Positions 28,995-38,285 are shown, counted from the stretch's first letter. The stretch is DNA of 64,000 nucleotides from Ideonella alba (GCF_018069875.1 NZ_JAGQDF010000006.1:248001-312000); one strand, 5' to 3'. Made by a program: numbers and translations. Notes: generated from the sequence alone by a model not told the origin.

Positions 28995-30407
28995 TCAGTG
29001 CGGCGTGAAGGTCACGCGGTCGGGGACCTTCTTGAAGGTGCCGAGCTGGCTCCACCAGGGCATCAGCAGGAAGAAGCCGAAATAGAAGAGCGTGCCGACC
29101 TGGGCGATCAGCGTGCCGATGTCCGACGGCGGCTGGATGCCCAGGTAGGCCAGCACGACGAAGAAGATCACGAACACGATGTACAGGTGGCGGTGCCAGG
29201 TCGGACGGTAGCGGATCGACTTGGCCGGGCTGTGGTCCAGCCAGGGCAGGAAGAACAGGATGATGACCGCGCCGCCCATCACCACCACGCCCCAGAACTT
29301 GGCGTCGAAGGTCTTGAGCAGGCCGATGGCCACCAGCGCGCCGACGATCACGGCGATCTTGGCCGTGCCGGCGAACTTGCCCTTCAGCACCGCACCCAGC
29401 GCGCCCAGGCCGATGATCACGCACAGCACGTTGACCATCACGTCGGTCGTGGCGCGCAGCATCGAATAGAAGGGCGTGAAGTACCAGACCGGCGCGATGT
29501 GCGGCGGGGTCTTCAGCGGGTCGGCCGGGATGAAGTTGTTGTACTCCAGGAAGTAGCCACCCAGCTCAGGCGCGAAGAAGATGATCGCGGTGAAGACGAT
29601 CAGGAACAGGCAGACGCCCAGGATGTCGTGCACCGAGTAGTACGGGTGGAAGGGGATGCCGTCCAGCGGGTGGCCGTTGGCGTCCTTCGGGGCGTTCGGG
29701 CCCTTGATCTCGACGCCGTCCGGGTTGTTCGAACCCACCTCGTGCAGCGCGATGATGTGCGCCACCACCAGGCCCAGCAGCACCAGCGGCACCGCGATGA
29801 CGTGGAAGCTGAAGAAGCGGTTCAGCGTGGCGTCGCTCACCACGTAGTCGCCGCGGATCAGCAGCGCCAGGTCCGGACCGACGAAGGGCACGGCGGCGAA
29901 CAGGTTCACGATGACCTGAGCGCCCCAGTAGGACATCTGGCCCCAGGGCAGCAGGTAGCCCATGAAGGCCTCGGCCATCAGCGCCAGGAAGATCGCGCAG
30001 CCGAAGATCCAGACCAGCTCGCGCGGCTTGCGGTACGAGCCGTACAGCAGGCCACGGAACATGTGCAGGTAGACGACGACGAAGAACGCCGATGCCCCGG
30101 TGGAGTGGATGTAGCGGATCAGCCAGCCCCAGGGCACATCGCGCATGATGTACTCGACCGAGGCGAAGGCCACGGCCGCATCCGGCTTGTAGTGCATCAC
30201 CAGGAAGATGCCGGAGACGATCTGGATCACCAGCACCATCAGGGCGAGCGAGCCGAAGATGTACCACCAGTTGAAGTTCTTCGGAGCGTAGTACTCCGAC
30301 ATGTGCTCCTTGTACATCTTGGACGCCGGGAACCGGTTGTCCACCCAGGTCATCAGCTTCTCGCCGACGGACGCGTCCGCCGGCGCGACTTTGAATTCAG
30401 CAGCCAT
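28995..30407 (-). CDS. petB: Cytochrome b of the bc1 complex
   Basis: 470-residue membrane protein carrying two b haems and the quinol sites. Haem-ligand helices are visible (IRYIHSTGASAFFVVVYLHM and FHVIAVPLVLLGLVVAHIIA), as is PWGQMSYWGAQVI. The Qo-site motif is PVWY (in HIAPVWYFTPFYSMLRA) rather than the mitochondrial and alphaproteobacterial PEWY. It has about 8-9 spans plus a long C-terminal extension typical of beta- and gammaproteobacteria. AAAGG precedes the ATG at 30407. It is the middle gene of petABC. Confidence 0.97.
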   Translation of the reverse strand: MAAEFKVAPADASVGEKLMTWVDNRFPASKMYKEHMSEYYAPKNFNWWYIFGSLALMVLVIQIVSGIFLVMHYKPDAAVAFASVEYIMRDVPWGWLIRYIHSTGASAFFVVVYLHMFRGLLYGSYRKPRELVWIFGCAIFLALMAEAFMGYLLPWGQMSYWGAQVIVNLFAAVPFVGPDLALLIRGDYVVSDATLNRFFSFHVIAVPLVLLGLVVAHIIALHEVGSNNPDGVEIKGPNAPKDANGHPLDGIPFHPYYSVHDILGVCLFLIVFTAIIFFAPELGGYFLEYNNFIPADPLKTPPHIAPVWYFTPFYSMLRATTDVMVNVLCVIIGLGALGAVLKGKFAGTAKIAVIVGALVAIGLLKTFDAKFWGVVVMGGAVIILFFLPWLDHSPAKSIRYRPTWHRHLYIVFVIFFVVLAYLGIQPPSDIGTLIAQVGTLFYFGFFLLMPWWSQLGTFKKVPDRVTFTPH

Positions 30408-30439
30408 GGTTGCCTTTCTTGTGTTCGGGGGACGCCGGA

Positions 30440-31036
30440 TCAGGCCTTCTTGTCTTCGCCGATCAGCAGCTTGGAATCGCTGAGATACATGTGCGGCGGG
30501 ACTTCGAGGTTGTCAGGGGCGGGCTTGTTCTTGAACACGCGGCCGGCCATGTCGAAGGTCGAGCCGTGGCAGGGGCACAGGAAGCCGCCCGGCCAGTCGG
30601 CGGGCAGCGAGGGCTGGGCACCCGCCTGGAACTTGTCGGAGGGCGAGCAGCCCAGGTGCGAGCAGATGCCCACCACCACCAGGTACTCCGGCTTGATCGA
30701 GCGCGCCTCGTTCTTGGCGTACTCGGGGATCGGGTAGGCCTTGCGCTGGTTGTCGGGGTCGGCGAGCTGGTCGTTCAGCTTCTTCAGGCCCTCGAGCTGC
30801 TCGGGCGTGCGGCGCACGATCCAGACCGGCTTGCCGCGCCATTCCACGGTCATCTTCTCGCCCGGCTTGAGGGCGCTGATGTCGGCCTCCACGGCGGCAC
30901 CGGCGGCCTTGGCGCGCTCGGACGGGGTGAAGGTACTGACGAAGGGCACGGCGGTTGCCACGCCACCCACGGCACCCGCGGCACCGGTGGCGATCAGCCA
31001 GGTGCGCTTGCCTTGGTCCACAGCGTTGTCACTCAT
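30440..31036 (-). CDS. petA: Rieske iron-sulfur subunit of the bc1 complex
   Basis: 198 residues: a short N-terminal sequence and membrane anchor (about 11-32), then the Rieske domain with the 2Fe-2S ligands in CSHLGCSP and CPCHGSTFD. It takes electrons from ubiquinol at the Qo site of PetB and hands them to PetC. The anchor segment TWLIATGAAGAVGGVATAVP remains uncleaved in this family. It is the first gene of petABC, and its promoter must lie in the 244-bp gap before divergent mscL. Confidence 0.97.
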   Translation of the reverse strand: MSDNAVDQGKRTWLIATGAAGAVGGVATAVPFVSTFTPSERAKAAGAAVEADISALKPGEKMTVEWRGKPVWIVRRTPEQLEGLKKLNDQLADPDNQRKAYPIPEYAKNEARSIKPEYLVVVGICSHLGCSPSDKFQAGAQPSLPADWPGGFLCPCHGSTFDMAGRVFKNKPAPDNLEVPPHMYLSDSKLLIGEDKKA

Positions 31037-31280
31037 GGAGGTCCTTTGGAATGTGGGAAGCTGCTGGGGGCGGGATGGGGGAATCCCGCAGATTAGTGTT
31101 TTCAGTCAACCAGGCATTTTAGCGGACCTGCAACAGCATCGACTGTCATCGCGCAACTGCGCACGTCAGGCTGGCGCAAGTTGTTGACTTCATGCCCCGT
31201 GCGGAGACACTGCATCCGCGCCGACGGGGAATCCGCTCCGGGACGGCGTCGCAGCACACAACAGCACAGGAGTGAGAGCC
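31037..31280. promoter_or_regulatory. Divergent promoter region between petA and mscL
   Basis: A gap of 244 bp that must hold both promoters. Toward petA there is an AT-richer stretch (around 31089-31125) with TAAAAT and TTGACT hexamers, and toward mscL a TTGACT near 31184. None has a convincing partner box at 16-18 bp spacing. No riboswitch or small RNA is evident. Confidence 0.4.
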
Positions 31281-31706
31281 ATGAGCTTCGTCTCGGAATT
31301 CAAGGAATTTGCCATGAAGGGCAATGTCGTCGACCTGGCGGTCGGCGTCATCATCGGCGGCGCCTTCGGCAAGATCGTCGACTCGGTGGTCGGCGACCTG
31401 ATCATGCCCATCGTCGGCTGGCTGTTCGGCGGTCTGGACTTCAGCAACTACTTCATCCAGCTCTCGGGCGCCGCGGCCACCAACCTGGCCGACGCCAAGA
31501 AGGCCGGCGCGGTGTTCGCCTACGGCAGCTTCATCACCGTGGCGCTGAACTTCATGATCCTGGCCTTCATCATCTTCATCATGATCAAGCAGATCAACCG
31601 CCTGAAGAAGGCCGAGGCCCCGGCCGCGGCGGCCCCGGCCGAGCCGCCGCCCACGCCGGAAGACATCCAGCTGCTGCGCGAAATCCGCGACTCGCTGAAG
31701 CGCTGA
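31281..31706 (+). CDS. mscL: Large-conductance mechanosensitive channel MscL
   Basis: 141-residue subunit of a homopentameric channel that opens under membrane tension to release solutes in osmotic downshock. The N-terminal [20 protein letters not shown] (S1 and TM1) and the TM2 segment [20 protein letters not shown] are diagnostic, and a C-terminal helix ([14 protein letters not shown]) forms the cytoplasmic bundle. The ATG at 31281 is preceded by CAGGAGTGAGAGCC; an in-frame ATG nine bases upstream lies within that site and is unlikely. It is convergent with pdxA. Confidence 0.97.
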   Translation: MSFVSEFKEFAMKGNVVDLAVGVIIGGAFGKIVDSVVGDLIMPIVGWLFGGLDFSNYFIQLSGAAATNLADAKKAGAVFAYGSFITVALNFMILAFIIFIMIKQINRLKKAEAPAAAAPAEPPPTPEDIQLLREIRDSLKR

Positions 31707-31717
31707 TTCCCCGCGCA

Positions 31718-32689
31718 TCAGCCCGGCGCCAGGCGCCGGGCCATGCGCAAGGCGGCCAGCAGGCTGGCCGGATCGGCCAGCCCGCGGCCGGCGATGTCGA
31801 AGGCGGTGCCATGGTCGGGGCTGGTGCGCACCAGCGGCAGGCCCAGCGTCAGGTTGACGCCCTGCTCGACCCCCAGGTATTTGACCGGGATCAACCCGTG
31901 GTCATGTGTCATCGCCACCACGGCATCGAATTCGCCGGGCCGGGCGGCGCTGTCGCGGGCGCGCATGAACACCGTGTCGGGCGCGAACGGACCGCGGGCA
32001 TCGATCCCGCGGGCACACGCCGCTTCTATCGCCGGCGTGATCAGCCGGATCTCCTCGTCGCCGAACAGACCGCCCTCGCCCGCATGCGGGTTCAACCCCG
32101 CCACCGCGATGCGCGGCGCGGCGATGCCGAAGCGCTGCAGCGCCTCGTGGGTGATGACGATCGTCTCCAGGATGCCGGGGGTGTCCAGCGTCTCGATCGC
32201 CCGCCGCAGCGCCATGTGGATGGTCACCAGCACCACGCGCAGCTCGTCATTGGCCAGCATCATGCGCACCGGCAGCGCGCGTCCCACGTGCGCGCTGGCC
32301 AGTGACTGCAGCAGCTCGGTGTGCCCAGGCACACCCAGGCCGGCAGCGGCCAGGGCTTCCTTGTGGATCGGCGCGGTCACCAGCGCCCGGGCGCGGCCAG
32401 CCAGCACCTCGCGGGTGGCGGCCGTGATGCAAGCCGCCGCGGCGGCGCCGGCGCGCGCGTCCACCCGGCCCCAGGGCAGCGTGGCCAGCGACGGCTCCAG
32501 CCCGCCCGGCGGCAGCCACACCGGCACCGCCGCCGGCGGCAGTCCGCAGACCGCCTGGGCACGCGCCAGCACGGCCGGATCGCCGACGACAAGCACCTCA
32601 TCCAAGGCGCCGGCCGCATGGGCCCGCACGATGATCTCGGGGCCGATCCCGACGGGATCGCCCATGGTCAGCAACAGCGGCAGGCTCAT
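31718..32689 (-). CDS. pdxA: 4-Hydroxythreonine-4-phosphate dehydrogenase PdxA
   Basis: Catalyses the NAD-dependent oxidation in the DXP-dependent branch of vitamin B6 (pyridoxal phosphate) synthesis. The 323-residue protein opens with LLLTMGDPVGIGPEI, the family signature, and contains TAPIHKEALAAAGLGVPGHT with metal-binding His, ALNPHAGE-like GLNPHAGEGG and MTHDHGLIPVKYL. The start overlaps the stop of the Nif3-like gene (TGATG), so the two are translationally coupled. Its last codons form a 10-base hairpin that may serve as the mscL terminator. Confidence 0.97.
   Translation of the reverse strand: MSLPLLLTMGDPVGIGPEIIVRAHAAGALDEVLVVGDPAVLARAQAVCGLPPAAVPVWLPPGGLEPSLATLPWGRVDARAGAAAAACITAATREVLAGRARALVTAPIHKEALAAAGLGVPGHTELLQSLASAHVGRALPVRMMLANDELRVVLVTIHMALRRAIETLDTPGILETIVITHEALQRFGIAAPRIAVAGLNPHAGEGGLFGDEEIRLITPAIEAACARGIDARGPFAPDTVFMRARDSAARPGEFDAVVAMTHDHGLIPVKYLGVEQGVNLTLGLPLVRTSPDHGTAFDIAGRGLADPASLLAALRMARRLAPG
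31721..31741. terminator. Hairpin at the mscL-pdxA convergence
   Basis: GCCCGGCGCC-A-GGCGCCGGGC is a perfect 10-base inverted repeat within the final codons of pdxA and 14 bases after the mscL stop. It may stop mscL transcription. No T-run. Confidence 0.4.
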
Positions 32690-33435
32690 CAGGCGGGGTT
32701 GTCGATGTCAATGAAACGGTGCGTCAGTCCGAACTGCGCGGCCAGGTGGGCCCCCAGCGCCGGGGCGCCATAGCGCTCGGTGGCGTGGTGGCCGCAGGCC
32801 AGGAAGGCCACGCCGGTCTCACGCGCCAGGTGAGCCTGGGGCTCGGACACCTCGCCGGTGATGAAGGCATCGGCGCCGGCGGCGATCGCCGCCTCGAAGA
32901 AGCCCTGGGCGCCGCCAGTGCACCAGGCCACGCGCTGCAGCGGTCGGCCGTCGCCCGGCAGCACCAGCGGTGCCCGGCCCAGCGCCTGGTGGGCGCACTC
33001 GGCCAGCGCGTCCAGCGTGGCCACCGGCGCCGCGCCCAGCCAGCCCAGGTCCTGGTCGCCGAAGCGGGCCTCACCCTGCAGCCCCAGTTGACGACCCAGC
33101 TGGGCGTTGTTGCCCCACTCGGGGTGGGCATCCAGCGGCAGGTGGTAGGCGAACAGGTTGATGCCGTGGGCCATCAGGCGCTCGACGCGGGCCTTGAGCC
33201 AGCCGGTCAGGCGGCCGTCGTGGCCACGCCAGAACAGGCCGTGGTGCACCAGCAGCGCGTCGGCGCCCTCGGCGATGGCGGCATCGATCAATGCGCGGCT
33301 CGCGGTGACGCCGCTGACGATCTTGACAATCTCGTCCTTGCCCTCCACCTGCAGGCCGTTCGGCCCATAATCCTTGAAGCGGTCAACCTGCAGCAGCTCG
33401 TGCAGGTGCCTGTCGATGTCGCGACGCTGGGCCAC
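32689..33435 (-). CDS. Nif3-like dinuclear metal-centre protein (YbgI/DUF34)
   Basis: 248-residue member of the Nif3/YbgI/DUF34 family, which forms ring-shaped hexamers with a two-metal site. Metal-ligand motifs are visible: LLVHHGLFW, FAYHLPLDAHPEWGNN and, near the end, ACGHHATERYG. A GTG at 33435 is the start: it gives the expected N terminus (AQRRDIDRHLHELL) and has AGGA eight bases upstream. The biochemical role of the family is unsettled (proposals include nucleotide or tetrahydropterin hydrolysis). It is coupled to pdxA and divergent from the HtrA-like protease. Confidence 0.9.
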   Translation of the reverse strand: MAQRRDIDRHLHELLQVDRFKDYGPNGLQVEGKDEIVKIVSGVTASRALIDAAIAEGADALLVHHGLFWRGHDGRLTGWLKARVERLMAHGINLFAYHLPLDAHPEWGNNAQLGRQLGLQGEARFGDQDLGWLGAAPVATLDALAECAHQALGRAPLVLPGDGRPLQRVAWCTGGAQGFFEAAIAAGADAFITGEVSEPQAHLARETGVAFLACGHHATERYGAPALGAHLAAQFGLTHRFIDIDNPA

Positions 33436-33462
33436 GGTGCCTGTCCTTTCCCCTGTCTTCCG

Positions 33463-34632
33463 ATGCGCAGAACCTGGCTGATTTTCTCGCAAGCCGTCAC
33501 CGTGGCCGTGGCGGTGCTGTTTGTCGTGGGCACCTTCAAGCCGCAGTGGCTGGGTGGCGCCCCCGACGTGCTGGGCATGGCGCGGCCGCCCGCCTCGGGC
33601 GTGGTCACGGTGGGCGTGAGCAGCCCGGGCGCGTCGGCCCCGCTGCAGCCGCTGACCCAGGCGGCCAAGCGGGCCGCGCCGGCGGTGGTCAGCATCACCG
33701 CCAGCAAGGCGCCGCCGCGGCGCTCGGCCCAGCAGCCGCACAGCCAGGACCCGTGGTTCCGCTTCTTCTTCGGCCAGCCCGGCCAGCAGCCCGAACCGCA
33801 GGTGGGCCTGGGTTCGGGCGTGATCGTCAGCAGCGACGGCTACCTGCTGACCAATCACCATGTGGTCGAGGGCGCCGACCAGGTGAGCGTGCGTCTGGCC
33901 GACGGCCGCGAGGCCGAGGCCCAGCTGATCGGCACCGACCCCGAAAGCGACATCGCGGTGCTGAAGATCGGTCTGGACAACCTGCCCAGCCTGACGCTGG
34001 GCGCGATCGAGCAACTGCAGGTGGGCGATGCGGTGCTGGCGATCGGCAACCCGTTCAACGTGGGGCAGACGGTGACCTCGGGCATCGTCAGTGCGCTGGG
34101 GCGCAGCGGCCTGGGCCTGTCCACCTTCGAGAACTTCATCCAGACCGATGCGGCCATCAACCCCGGCAACTCGGGCGGCGCGCTGGTCGATGCGGCGGGC
34201 AACCTGGTGGGCATCAACTCGGCGATCTACTCGCAGTCGGGCGGCAGCATGGGCATCGGCTTCGCCATCCCGATCGACCTGGCGCAGCATGTGATGGACG
34301 GCCTGGTGCGCGATGGGCAGGTCACCCGCGGCTGGATCGGCGTGCAGCCACGCGACCTGGACCCGGAGTTCGCCCAGAGCTTCAACCTGCCGGTCAGCCA
34401 GGGCGTGCTGATCACCGGCGTGCTGCAGAACGGTCCGGCCAGCCAGGCCGGCATGCGGCCGGGCGATGTGGTCACCACCATCGCCGGGCGGCCGGTGCGC
34501 AGCACCTCGCAGCTGCTGCTGGCGGTGTCGGAGCTGAAGCCGCAGTCGCAGGCGCAGATCGGCGTGCAGCGCGGCAGCGAAACGCTGCAGCTGACGGTCA
34601 CCGTCGCCCAGCGACCGAAATCGCCGCGCTGA
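33463..34632 (+). CDS. HtrA/DegS-like trypsin-fold serine protease with one PDZ domain
   Basis: 389 residues: an N-terminal membrane anchor or uncleaved leader (about 5-23), a Pro/Gln-rich linker, a trypsin-like domain with His in TNHHVVEG, Asp in SDIAVLKI and Ser in NPGNSGGALVD, and a single PDZ domain beginning at RGWIGVQPRDL. One PDZ plus an N-terminal anchor makes it DegS/AlgW-like rather than DegP-like. It would act in periplasmic protein quality control or envelope-stress signalling. In relatives it lies next to tatABC, as here; it is convergent with tatC. Confidence 0.92.
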   Translation: MRRTWLIFSQAVTVAVAVLFVVGTFKPQWLGGAPDVLGMARPPASGVVTVGVSSPGASAPLQPLTQAAKRAAPAVVSITASKAPPRRSAQQPHSQDPWFRFFFGQPGQQPEPQVGLGSGVIVSSDGYLLTNHHVVEGADQVSVRLADGREAEAQLIGTDPESDIAVLKIGLDNLPSLTLGAIEQLQVGDAVLAIGNPFNVGQTVTSGIVSALGRSGLGLSTFENFIQTDAAINPGNSGGALVDAAGNLVGINSAIYSQSGGSMGIGFAIPIDLAQHVMDGLVRDGQVTRGWIGVQPRDLDPEFAQSFNLPVSQGVLITGVLQNGPASQAGMRPGDVVTTIAGRPVRSTSQLLLAVSELKPQSQAQIGVQRGSETLQLTVTVAQRPKSPR

Positions 34633-34645
34633 CGGACCTAGGGCC

Positions 34646-35419
34646 TCAGGCGCCGTTGTCGGGGGGCGCCTGGGTGTGCTTGATGAAAAGGCCCGCGGCG
34701 AGGATGCCCAGCTCGTAGAGCAGCACCATCGGGATCGCCAGCGCCAGCTGCGAGACCACATCCGGTGGCGTGATGACAGCAGCGATGACGAAGGCGATGA
34801 CGATGAAGTAGCCGCGCCACTCGCGCAGCTTCTCGACGCTGACCACGCCCATGCGCGCCAGCACCACCACCACCACCGGCACCTCGAAGGCGGCGCCGAA
34901 GGCGATGAACATCGTCAGCACGAAGCCCAGGTAGGCCTCGATGTCCGGCGCCGCGGTGATGCTCTTGGGCGCGAACTGCTGGATGAACTTGAAGACCTGG
35001 CCGAAGACGAAGAAGTAGCAGAAGGCCACGCCGGAGAAGAACAGCACCGTGCTGGACACCACCAGCGGCAGCACCAGCTTCTTCTCGTGGCTGTACAGGC
35101 CCGGCGCCACAAAGGCCCAGACCTGGTAGAGCACCACCGGCAGCGCCAGCAGGAAGGCGGCCATCAGCGTGATCTTCAGCGGCACCAGGAAGGGCGAGAT
35201 CACGTTGGTGGCGATCATCGTCGCGCCCTGCGGCAGGTTGCGCACCAGCGGCGCGGCCAGCAGGTCATAGAGGCCGCTGGGGCCGGGCCACAGCGCCAGC
35301 ACGCCGAAGGCGATGCCCACCGCGATCAGCGCCCGGATCAGGCGGTCGCGCAGCTCGATCAGGTGGGACACGAACGGCGCTTCGGTGCCTTCGAGTTCGT
35401 CGCGCGGTTCGTTGCTCAT
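34646..35419 (-). CDS. tatC: Sec-independent protein translocase TatC
   Basis: 257-residue six-span core of the twin-arginine translocase receptor. Conserved segments are FVSHLIELRDRLIRAL at the N terminus, FVAPGLYSHEKK in the first cytoplasmic loop and AAVITPPDVVSQLALAIPM near the end. The ATG at 35419 starts the typical N terminus. It is the third gene of tatABC, 48 bases after tatB. Confidence 0.97.
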   Translation of the reverse strand: MSNEPRDELEGTEAPFVSHLIELRDRLIRALIAVGIAFGVLALWPGPSGLYDLLAAPLVRNLPQGATMIATNVISPFLVPLKITLMAAFLLALPVVLYQVWAFVAPGLYSHEKKLVLPLVVSSTVLFFSGVAFCYFFVFGQVFKFIQQFAPKSITAAPDIEAYLGFVLTMFIAFGAAFEVPVVVVVLARMGVVSVEKLREWRGYFIVIAFVIAAVITPPDVVSQLALAIPMVLLYELGILAAGLFIKHTQAPPDNGA

Positions 35420-35467
35420 GCGGGTCAGGGGCCCGCGGTCGGGCACAAAGGGGGATTCAGGGCGCGG

Positions 35468-35947
35468 TCAGCCGGCACGCGGGCGGAAGCGCCGAACGCG
35501 GGCGGCGCCCGATTGCACGTGGGTGCGCACGCCGGCGCGCTGCTTGTACCACTGGGGCGTGGCGCTGCGCTTCACACGCCAGTTCTTGCGCACCGGCTGG
35601 TAGCTCGCTGGCGGCTCGGTCAAGGTCGAGCCGTCGCTGCTCGGCCCGGACAGGCCGGCCGTGACTTCGCTCCAGTTGGACTCGAAGCTGGACGCAGCGT
35701 CGTTGACCTCGGTGCGCACGGTCTGCTCGACATCGCGCGCCGCCGTCTCGAACTGGGACTTCATCTTCTGAAGCTCTTCCAGCTCGATCGAGCGGTTCAC
35801 CTCGGCCTTGACGTCGGCCACATAGCGCTGCGCCTTGCCTACCATGTGGCCCACGGTGCGGGCCACGCGCGGCAGCTTCTCGGGCCCGATGACGATCAGC
35901 GCCACGGCGCCGATCAGGGCCAGCTTGTCGAAACCGAAGTCGATCAT
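35468..35947 (-). CDS. tatB: Sec-independent protein translocase TatB
   Basis: 159 residues. The N-terminal anchor [19 protein letters not shown] with the conserved Glu in [13 protein letters not shown] is diagnostic for TatB. An amphipathic helix follows, then a charged helical region and a basic, poorly conserved tail ([19 protein letters not shown]) common in Burkholderiales. It forms the twin-arginine substrate receptor with TatC. It is 25 bases after tatA. Confidence 0.96.
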   Translation of the reverse strand: MIDFGFDKLALIGAVALIVIGPEKLPRVARTVGHMVGKAQRYVADVKAEVNRSIELEELQKMKSQFETAARDVEQTVRTEVNDAASSFESNWSEVTAGLSGPSSDGSTLTEPPASYQPVRKNWRVKRSATPQWYKQRAGVRTHVQSGAARVRRFRPRAG

Positions 35948-35972
35948 GCGCGCGCGGCTGCCGGCTCGGGGC

Positions 35973-36209
35973 TCAGGACTTGGTCTTGGTCTCGACGTCC
36001 ACGGTGTTGGCGTCGGTCCTCGGCGCGGCCACCTGCTGCGCCGGCGGCACCGGCTGCTGGTCGCCCTCGGCGGCGCCCTTCATGCCGTCCTTGAAGCCCT
36101 TGACCGCCGAACCCAGGTCGGAGCCCATGTTCTTCAGCTTCTTGGTGCCGAACACCATCACCACGATGAGCAGCACGATCAGCCAATGCCAGATGCTGAA
36201 CGATCCCAT
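35973..36209 (-). CDS. tatA: Sec-independent protein translocase TatA
   Basis: 78-residue pore-forming subunit. [19 protein letters not shown], then the hinge [20 protein letters not shown], is the TatA signature. The tail is short and polar. The ATG at 36209 follows AGGAGAACTTGAC. It leads tatABC and is 60 bases downstream of the HIT gene. Confidence 0.97.
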   Translation of the reverse strand: MGSFSIWHWLIVLLIVVMVFGTKKLKNMGSDLGSAVKGFKDGMKGAAEGDQQPVPPAQQVAAPRTDANTVDVETKTKS

Positions 36210-36269
36210 GTCAAGTTCTCCTAAGTCGAATGACGGATTCTAGGGCCGGCGCCTGTCCACCCTGGCAGG

Positions 36270-36617
36270 TCAGCCTTTGGCCCACGGGCGCGGACCGCCC
36301 ATCACATGCATGTGCAGGTGAAACACCTCCTGCCCGCCGTCGCGCCCGGTGTTGATGACCTGGCGGAAGCCGTCGGTCACCCCCAGCTGGGCCATCAGCC
36401 GCGGCGCCAGCACGTTCATGTGGCCCAGCAGGGCGGCGTCGGCCTCGGTCACCTCGGTCATCGACGCGATGTGCTGCTTCGGGATGATCAGCACATGCAC
36501 CGGTGCCCAGGGCGCGATGTCGTGGAAGGCGACCACCCGGTCGTCCTCGTGAACCTTCTTCGCGGGGATCTGGCCCGCGACGATCTTGCAGAAGATGCAG
36601 TTCGGATCAGCACTCAT
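36270..36617 (-). CDS. HinT-like HIT-family protein
   Basis: 115-residue histidine-triad protein with the triad motif HLHMHVMGG, the N-terminal zinc-type CIFCKIVAGQIPAKKV and the conserved IPKQHIAS. HinT proteins hydrolyse nucleoside phosphoramidates and are often found, as here, between hisE and tatABC. The length matches the family. Confidence 0.93.
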   Translation of the reverse strand: MSADPNCIFCKIVAGQIPAKKVHEDDRVVAFHDIAPWAPVHVLIIPKQHIASMTEVTEADAALLGHMNVLAPRLMAQLGVTDGFRQVINTGRDGGQEVFHLHMHVMGGPRPWAKG

Positions 36618-36641
36618 GGGATGCGTCGTTGTCGGAAAAGT

Positions 36642-37028
36642 TCAACGCGGCATCGGCCGGCGGTCGTTCAGCGCCGACCAGCCGCGCACCACGCGGTAGA
36701 GGAACCACAGCGAGATGCCGAACCAGGCGATCCAGCCCGGCACGATCAGCAGCACCCACAGCGGCGCGGTGACCAGGTAGAGCAGGCCGGCCCAGACCAC
36801 GCTGCGGATGCGCCAGGCGAAGTGGCTCTCCTGCCAGCTGCCCTGGGCCTCGCCGCGCTTGACCATGTCAATGATGAAGGCCACCACCAGCAGCGCCACG
36901 CCCGGCTGGAAGCTGGGGATCACGGCCCCCACCGCCACCACGGCGTGCAGCAGGTAGCTGATCTGGCTGACGCTGCGCAGCGAGGCCTCGCGCTCAGCAT
37001 CCAGTACCACGGCGTCGGGTTCGCTCAT
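36642..37028 (-). CDS. DUF4870-like small membrane protein
   Basis: 128-residue protein with a charged N terminus (SEPDAVVLDAEREASLRSVS), then about three hydrophobic helices (ISYLLHAVVAVGAVIPSF, VWAGLLYLVTAPLWVLLIVP, WIAWFGISLWFLYRVVRG). The pattern and location between hisE and the HIT gene match a DUF4870-type protein common in Burkholderiales. No function is known. It is co-directional with hisI, hisE, HIT and tat genes. Confidence 0.7.
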   Translation of the reverse strand: MSEPDAVVLDAEREASLRSVSQISYLLHAVVAVGAVIPSFQPGVALLVVAFIIDMVKRGEAQGSWQESHFAWRIRSVVWAGLLYLVTAPLWVLLIVPGWIAWFGISLWFLYRVVRGWSALNDRRPMPR

Positions 37029-37046
37029 CGGGTCCTCCAGCGGGGG

Positions 37047-37394
37047 TCAATCGCCCTGGCGCTCGCGCGCCTGGGCCTTGCGGGCAGCAAACTCTTCCAG
37101 GCCGGACAGGCCCTCGCGGCGCTCCAGCTCGCGCAGCACATCGGCCGGCGACAGGCCGAAATGGGCCAGCGCGATCATCGAGTGGAACCACAGGTCGGCC
37201 ACTTCGTAGACGATCTTCTCGCGGTCGCCGTCCTTGGCCGCCATCACGGTTTCGGTGGCCTCTTCGCCCACCTTCTTCAAGATGGCGTCGGTGCCCTTGT
37301 GGAACAGGCGGGCGACGTAGCTCTTGTCCGGGTCGCCCTGGCGGCGGCTCTCGATGACCTCGTGCAGGCGCTGCAGGCTGTCGTTGGCACTCAT
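37047..37394 (-). CDS. hisE: Phosphoribosyl-ATP pyrophosphatase HisE
   Basis: 115-residue enzyme for the second step of histidine synthesis, removing pyrophosphate from phosphoribosyl-ATP. It shows the all-alpha MazG-like metal motif: [19 protein letters not shown] and [16 protein letters not shown]. Its start overlaps the hisI stop by four bases (ATGA). The C terminus ([14 protein letters not shown]) is typical of betaproteobacteria. Confidence 0.96.
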   Translation of the reverse strand: MSANDSLQRLHEVIESRRQGDPDKSYVARLFHKGTDAILKKVGEEATETVMAAKDGDREKIVYEVADLWFHSMIALAHFGLSPADVLRELERREGLSGLEEFAARKAQARERQGD

Positions 37395-37783
37395 CGGTAG
37401 ATCGTCTCCGGATCCTTCAGCACCGGATCGACCGCCACCCAGCGGTCGCCCTCCAGGCGTTCATAGAAGCAGCTGTGGCGGCCGGTATGGCAGGCGATGC
37501 CGGGCTCATGGCCGCGCTGGGTGATCTTCAGCAGCACCACGTCCTGGTCGCAGTCGATGCGGATCTCGTGCACGTCCTGGAAGTGGCCCGACTCCTCGCC
37601 CTTGTGCCACAGCTTCTGGCGCGAGCGGCTGAAGTAGACCGCCTGGCGCAGCGCCGCGGTGCGCGACAGCGCCTCGCGGTTCATCCACGCGAACATCAGC
37701 ACATCGCCCGTCGCCGCCTCCTGGGCGATCACGGGCACCAGCCCGTCCCGGTCCCAGCGCACGCGGTCCAGCCAATCAGTCAT
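37391..37783 (-). CDS. hisI: Phosphoribosyl-AMP cyclohydrolase HisI
   Basis: 130-residue enzyme for the third step of histidine synthesis. Hallmarks are [33 protein letters not shown] and the metal-binding [11 protein letters not shown] with [12 protein letters not shown]. The ATG at 37783 gives the normal N terminus; an in-frame extension exists but is not expected. The upstream neighbour is a Nudix gene rather than hisF or hisA, so the usual hisAFIE run is broken here. Confidence 0.96.
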   Translation of the reverse strand: MTDWLDRVRWDRDGLVPVIAQEAATGDVLMFAWMNREALSRTAALRQAVYFSRSRQKLWHKGEESGHFQDVHEIRIDCDQDVVLLKITQRGHEPGIACHTGRHSCFYERLEGDRWVAVDPVLKDPETIYR

Positions 37784-37808
37784 GCAGGCAGTGTAACGAA
37801 GCGCAGGC

Positions 37809-38285
37809 TCAGCCCGCGTGGGTGGGACCGGCATGGCCCCACTCCTGGGCGAACCAGTGCAGCACCGGAATGGTGCCCGGCAGCACCGGCACGCTGGCCA
37901 CCGGCAGCGTCTCCCAGGCCATGGCCTGGCCTTCGCGCATCTGCAGCGCGCCGCTCCACGACGACACCAGGCGGAAATGCAGGCGCACGCGGGCGTGCTC
38001 GTAGTCCATCACCAGCTCGTGCCAGCGCCGGCTGGCGCCGATCGTGATGCCCAGCTCCTCGTGCAGCTCGCGCGCCAGCGCCTGGTGCACGCTCTCGCCG
38101 GCCTCCAGCTTGCCGCCCGGGAACTCCCAGTAGCCGGCGTAGACCTTGCCCGGCGGGCGCGAGGTCAGCAGGAACTGCCGCTCGCGGCCGCTGGCATCGG
38201 GGCGCACCAGCACGCCGACGGCCACCTCCACCGCCGCCCGCGGCGCGCGGACCACGCCGTCGGCCGAGTGCACCGCCTCAGACAT
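37809..38285 (-). CDS. Nudix hydrolase, MutT-like
   Basis: 158 residues with a complete Nudix box running from [17 protein letters not shown] into LHEELGI, which binds the metal and the diphosphate. The preceding [14 protein letters not shown] is typical of MutT-type enzymes that clean 8-oxo-dGTP, so nucleotide sanitation is likely. The ATG at 38285 overlaps the 3' end of the DUF815 ATPase by eight bases, a gene pair often seen in this order. Confidence 0.9.
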   Translation of the reverse strand: MSEAVHSADGVVRAPRAAVEVAVGVLVRPDASGRERQFLLTSRPPGKVYAGYWEFPGGKLEAGESVHQALARELHEELGITIGASRRWHELVMDYEHARVRLHFRLVSSWSGALQMREGQAMAWETLPVASVPVLPGTIPVLHWFAQEWGHAGPTHAG

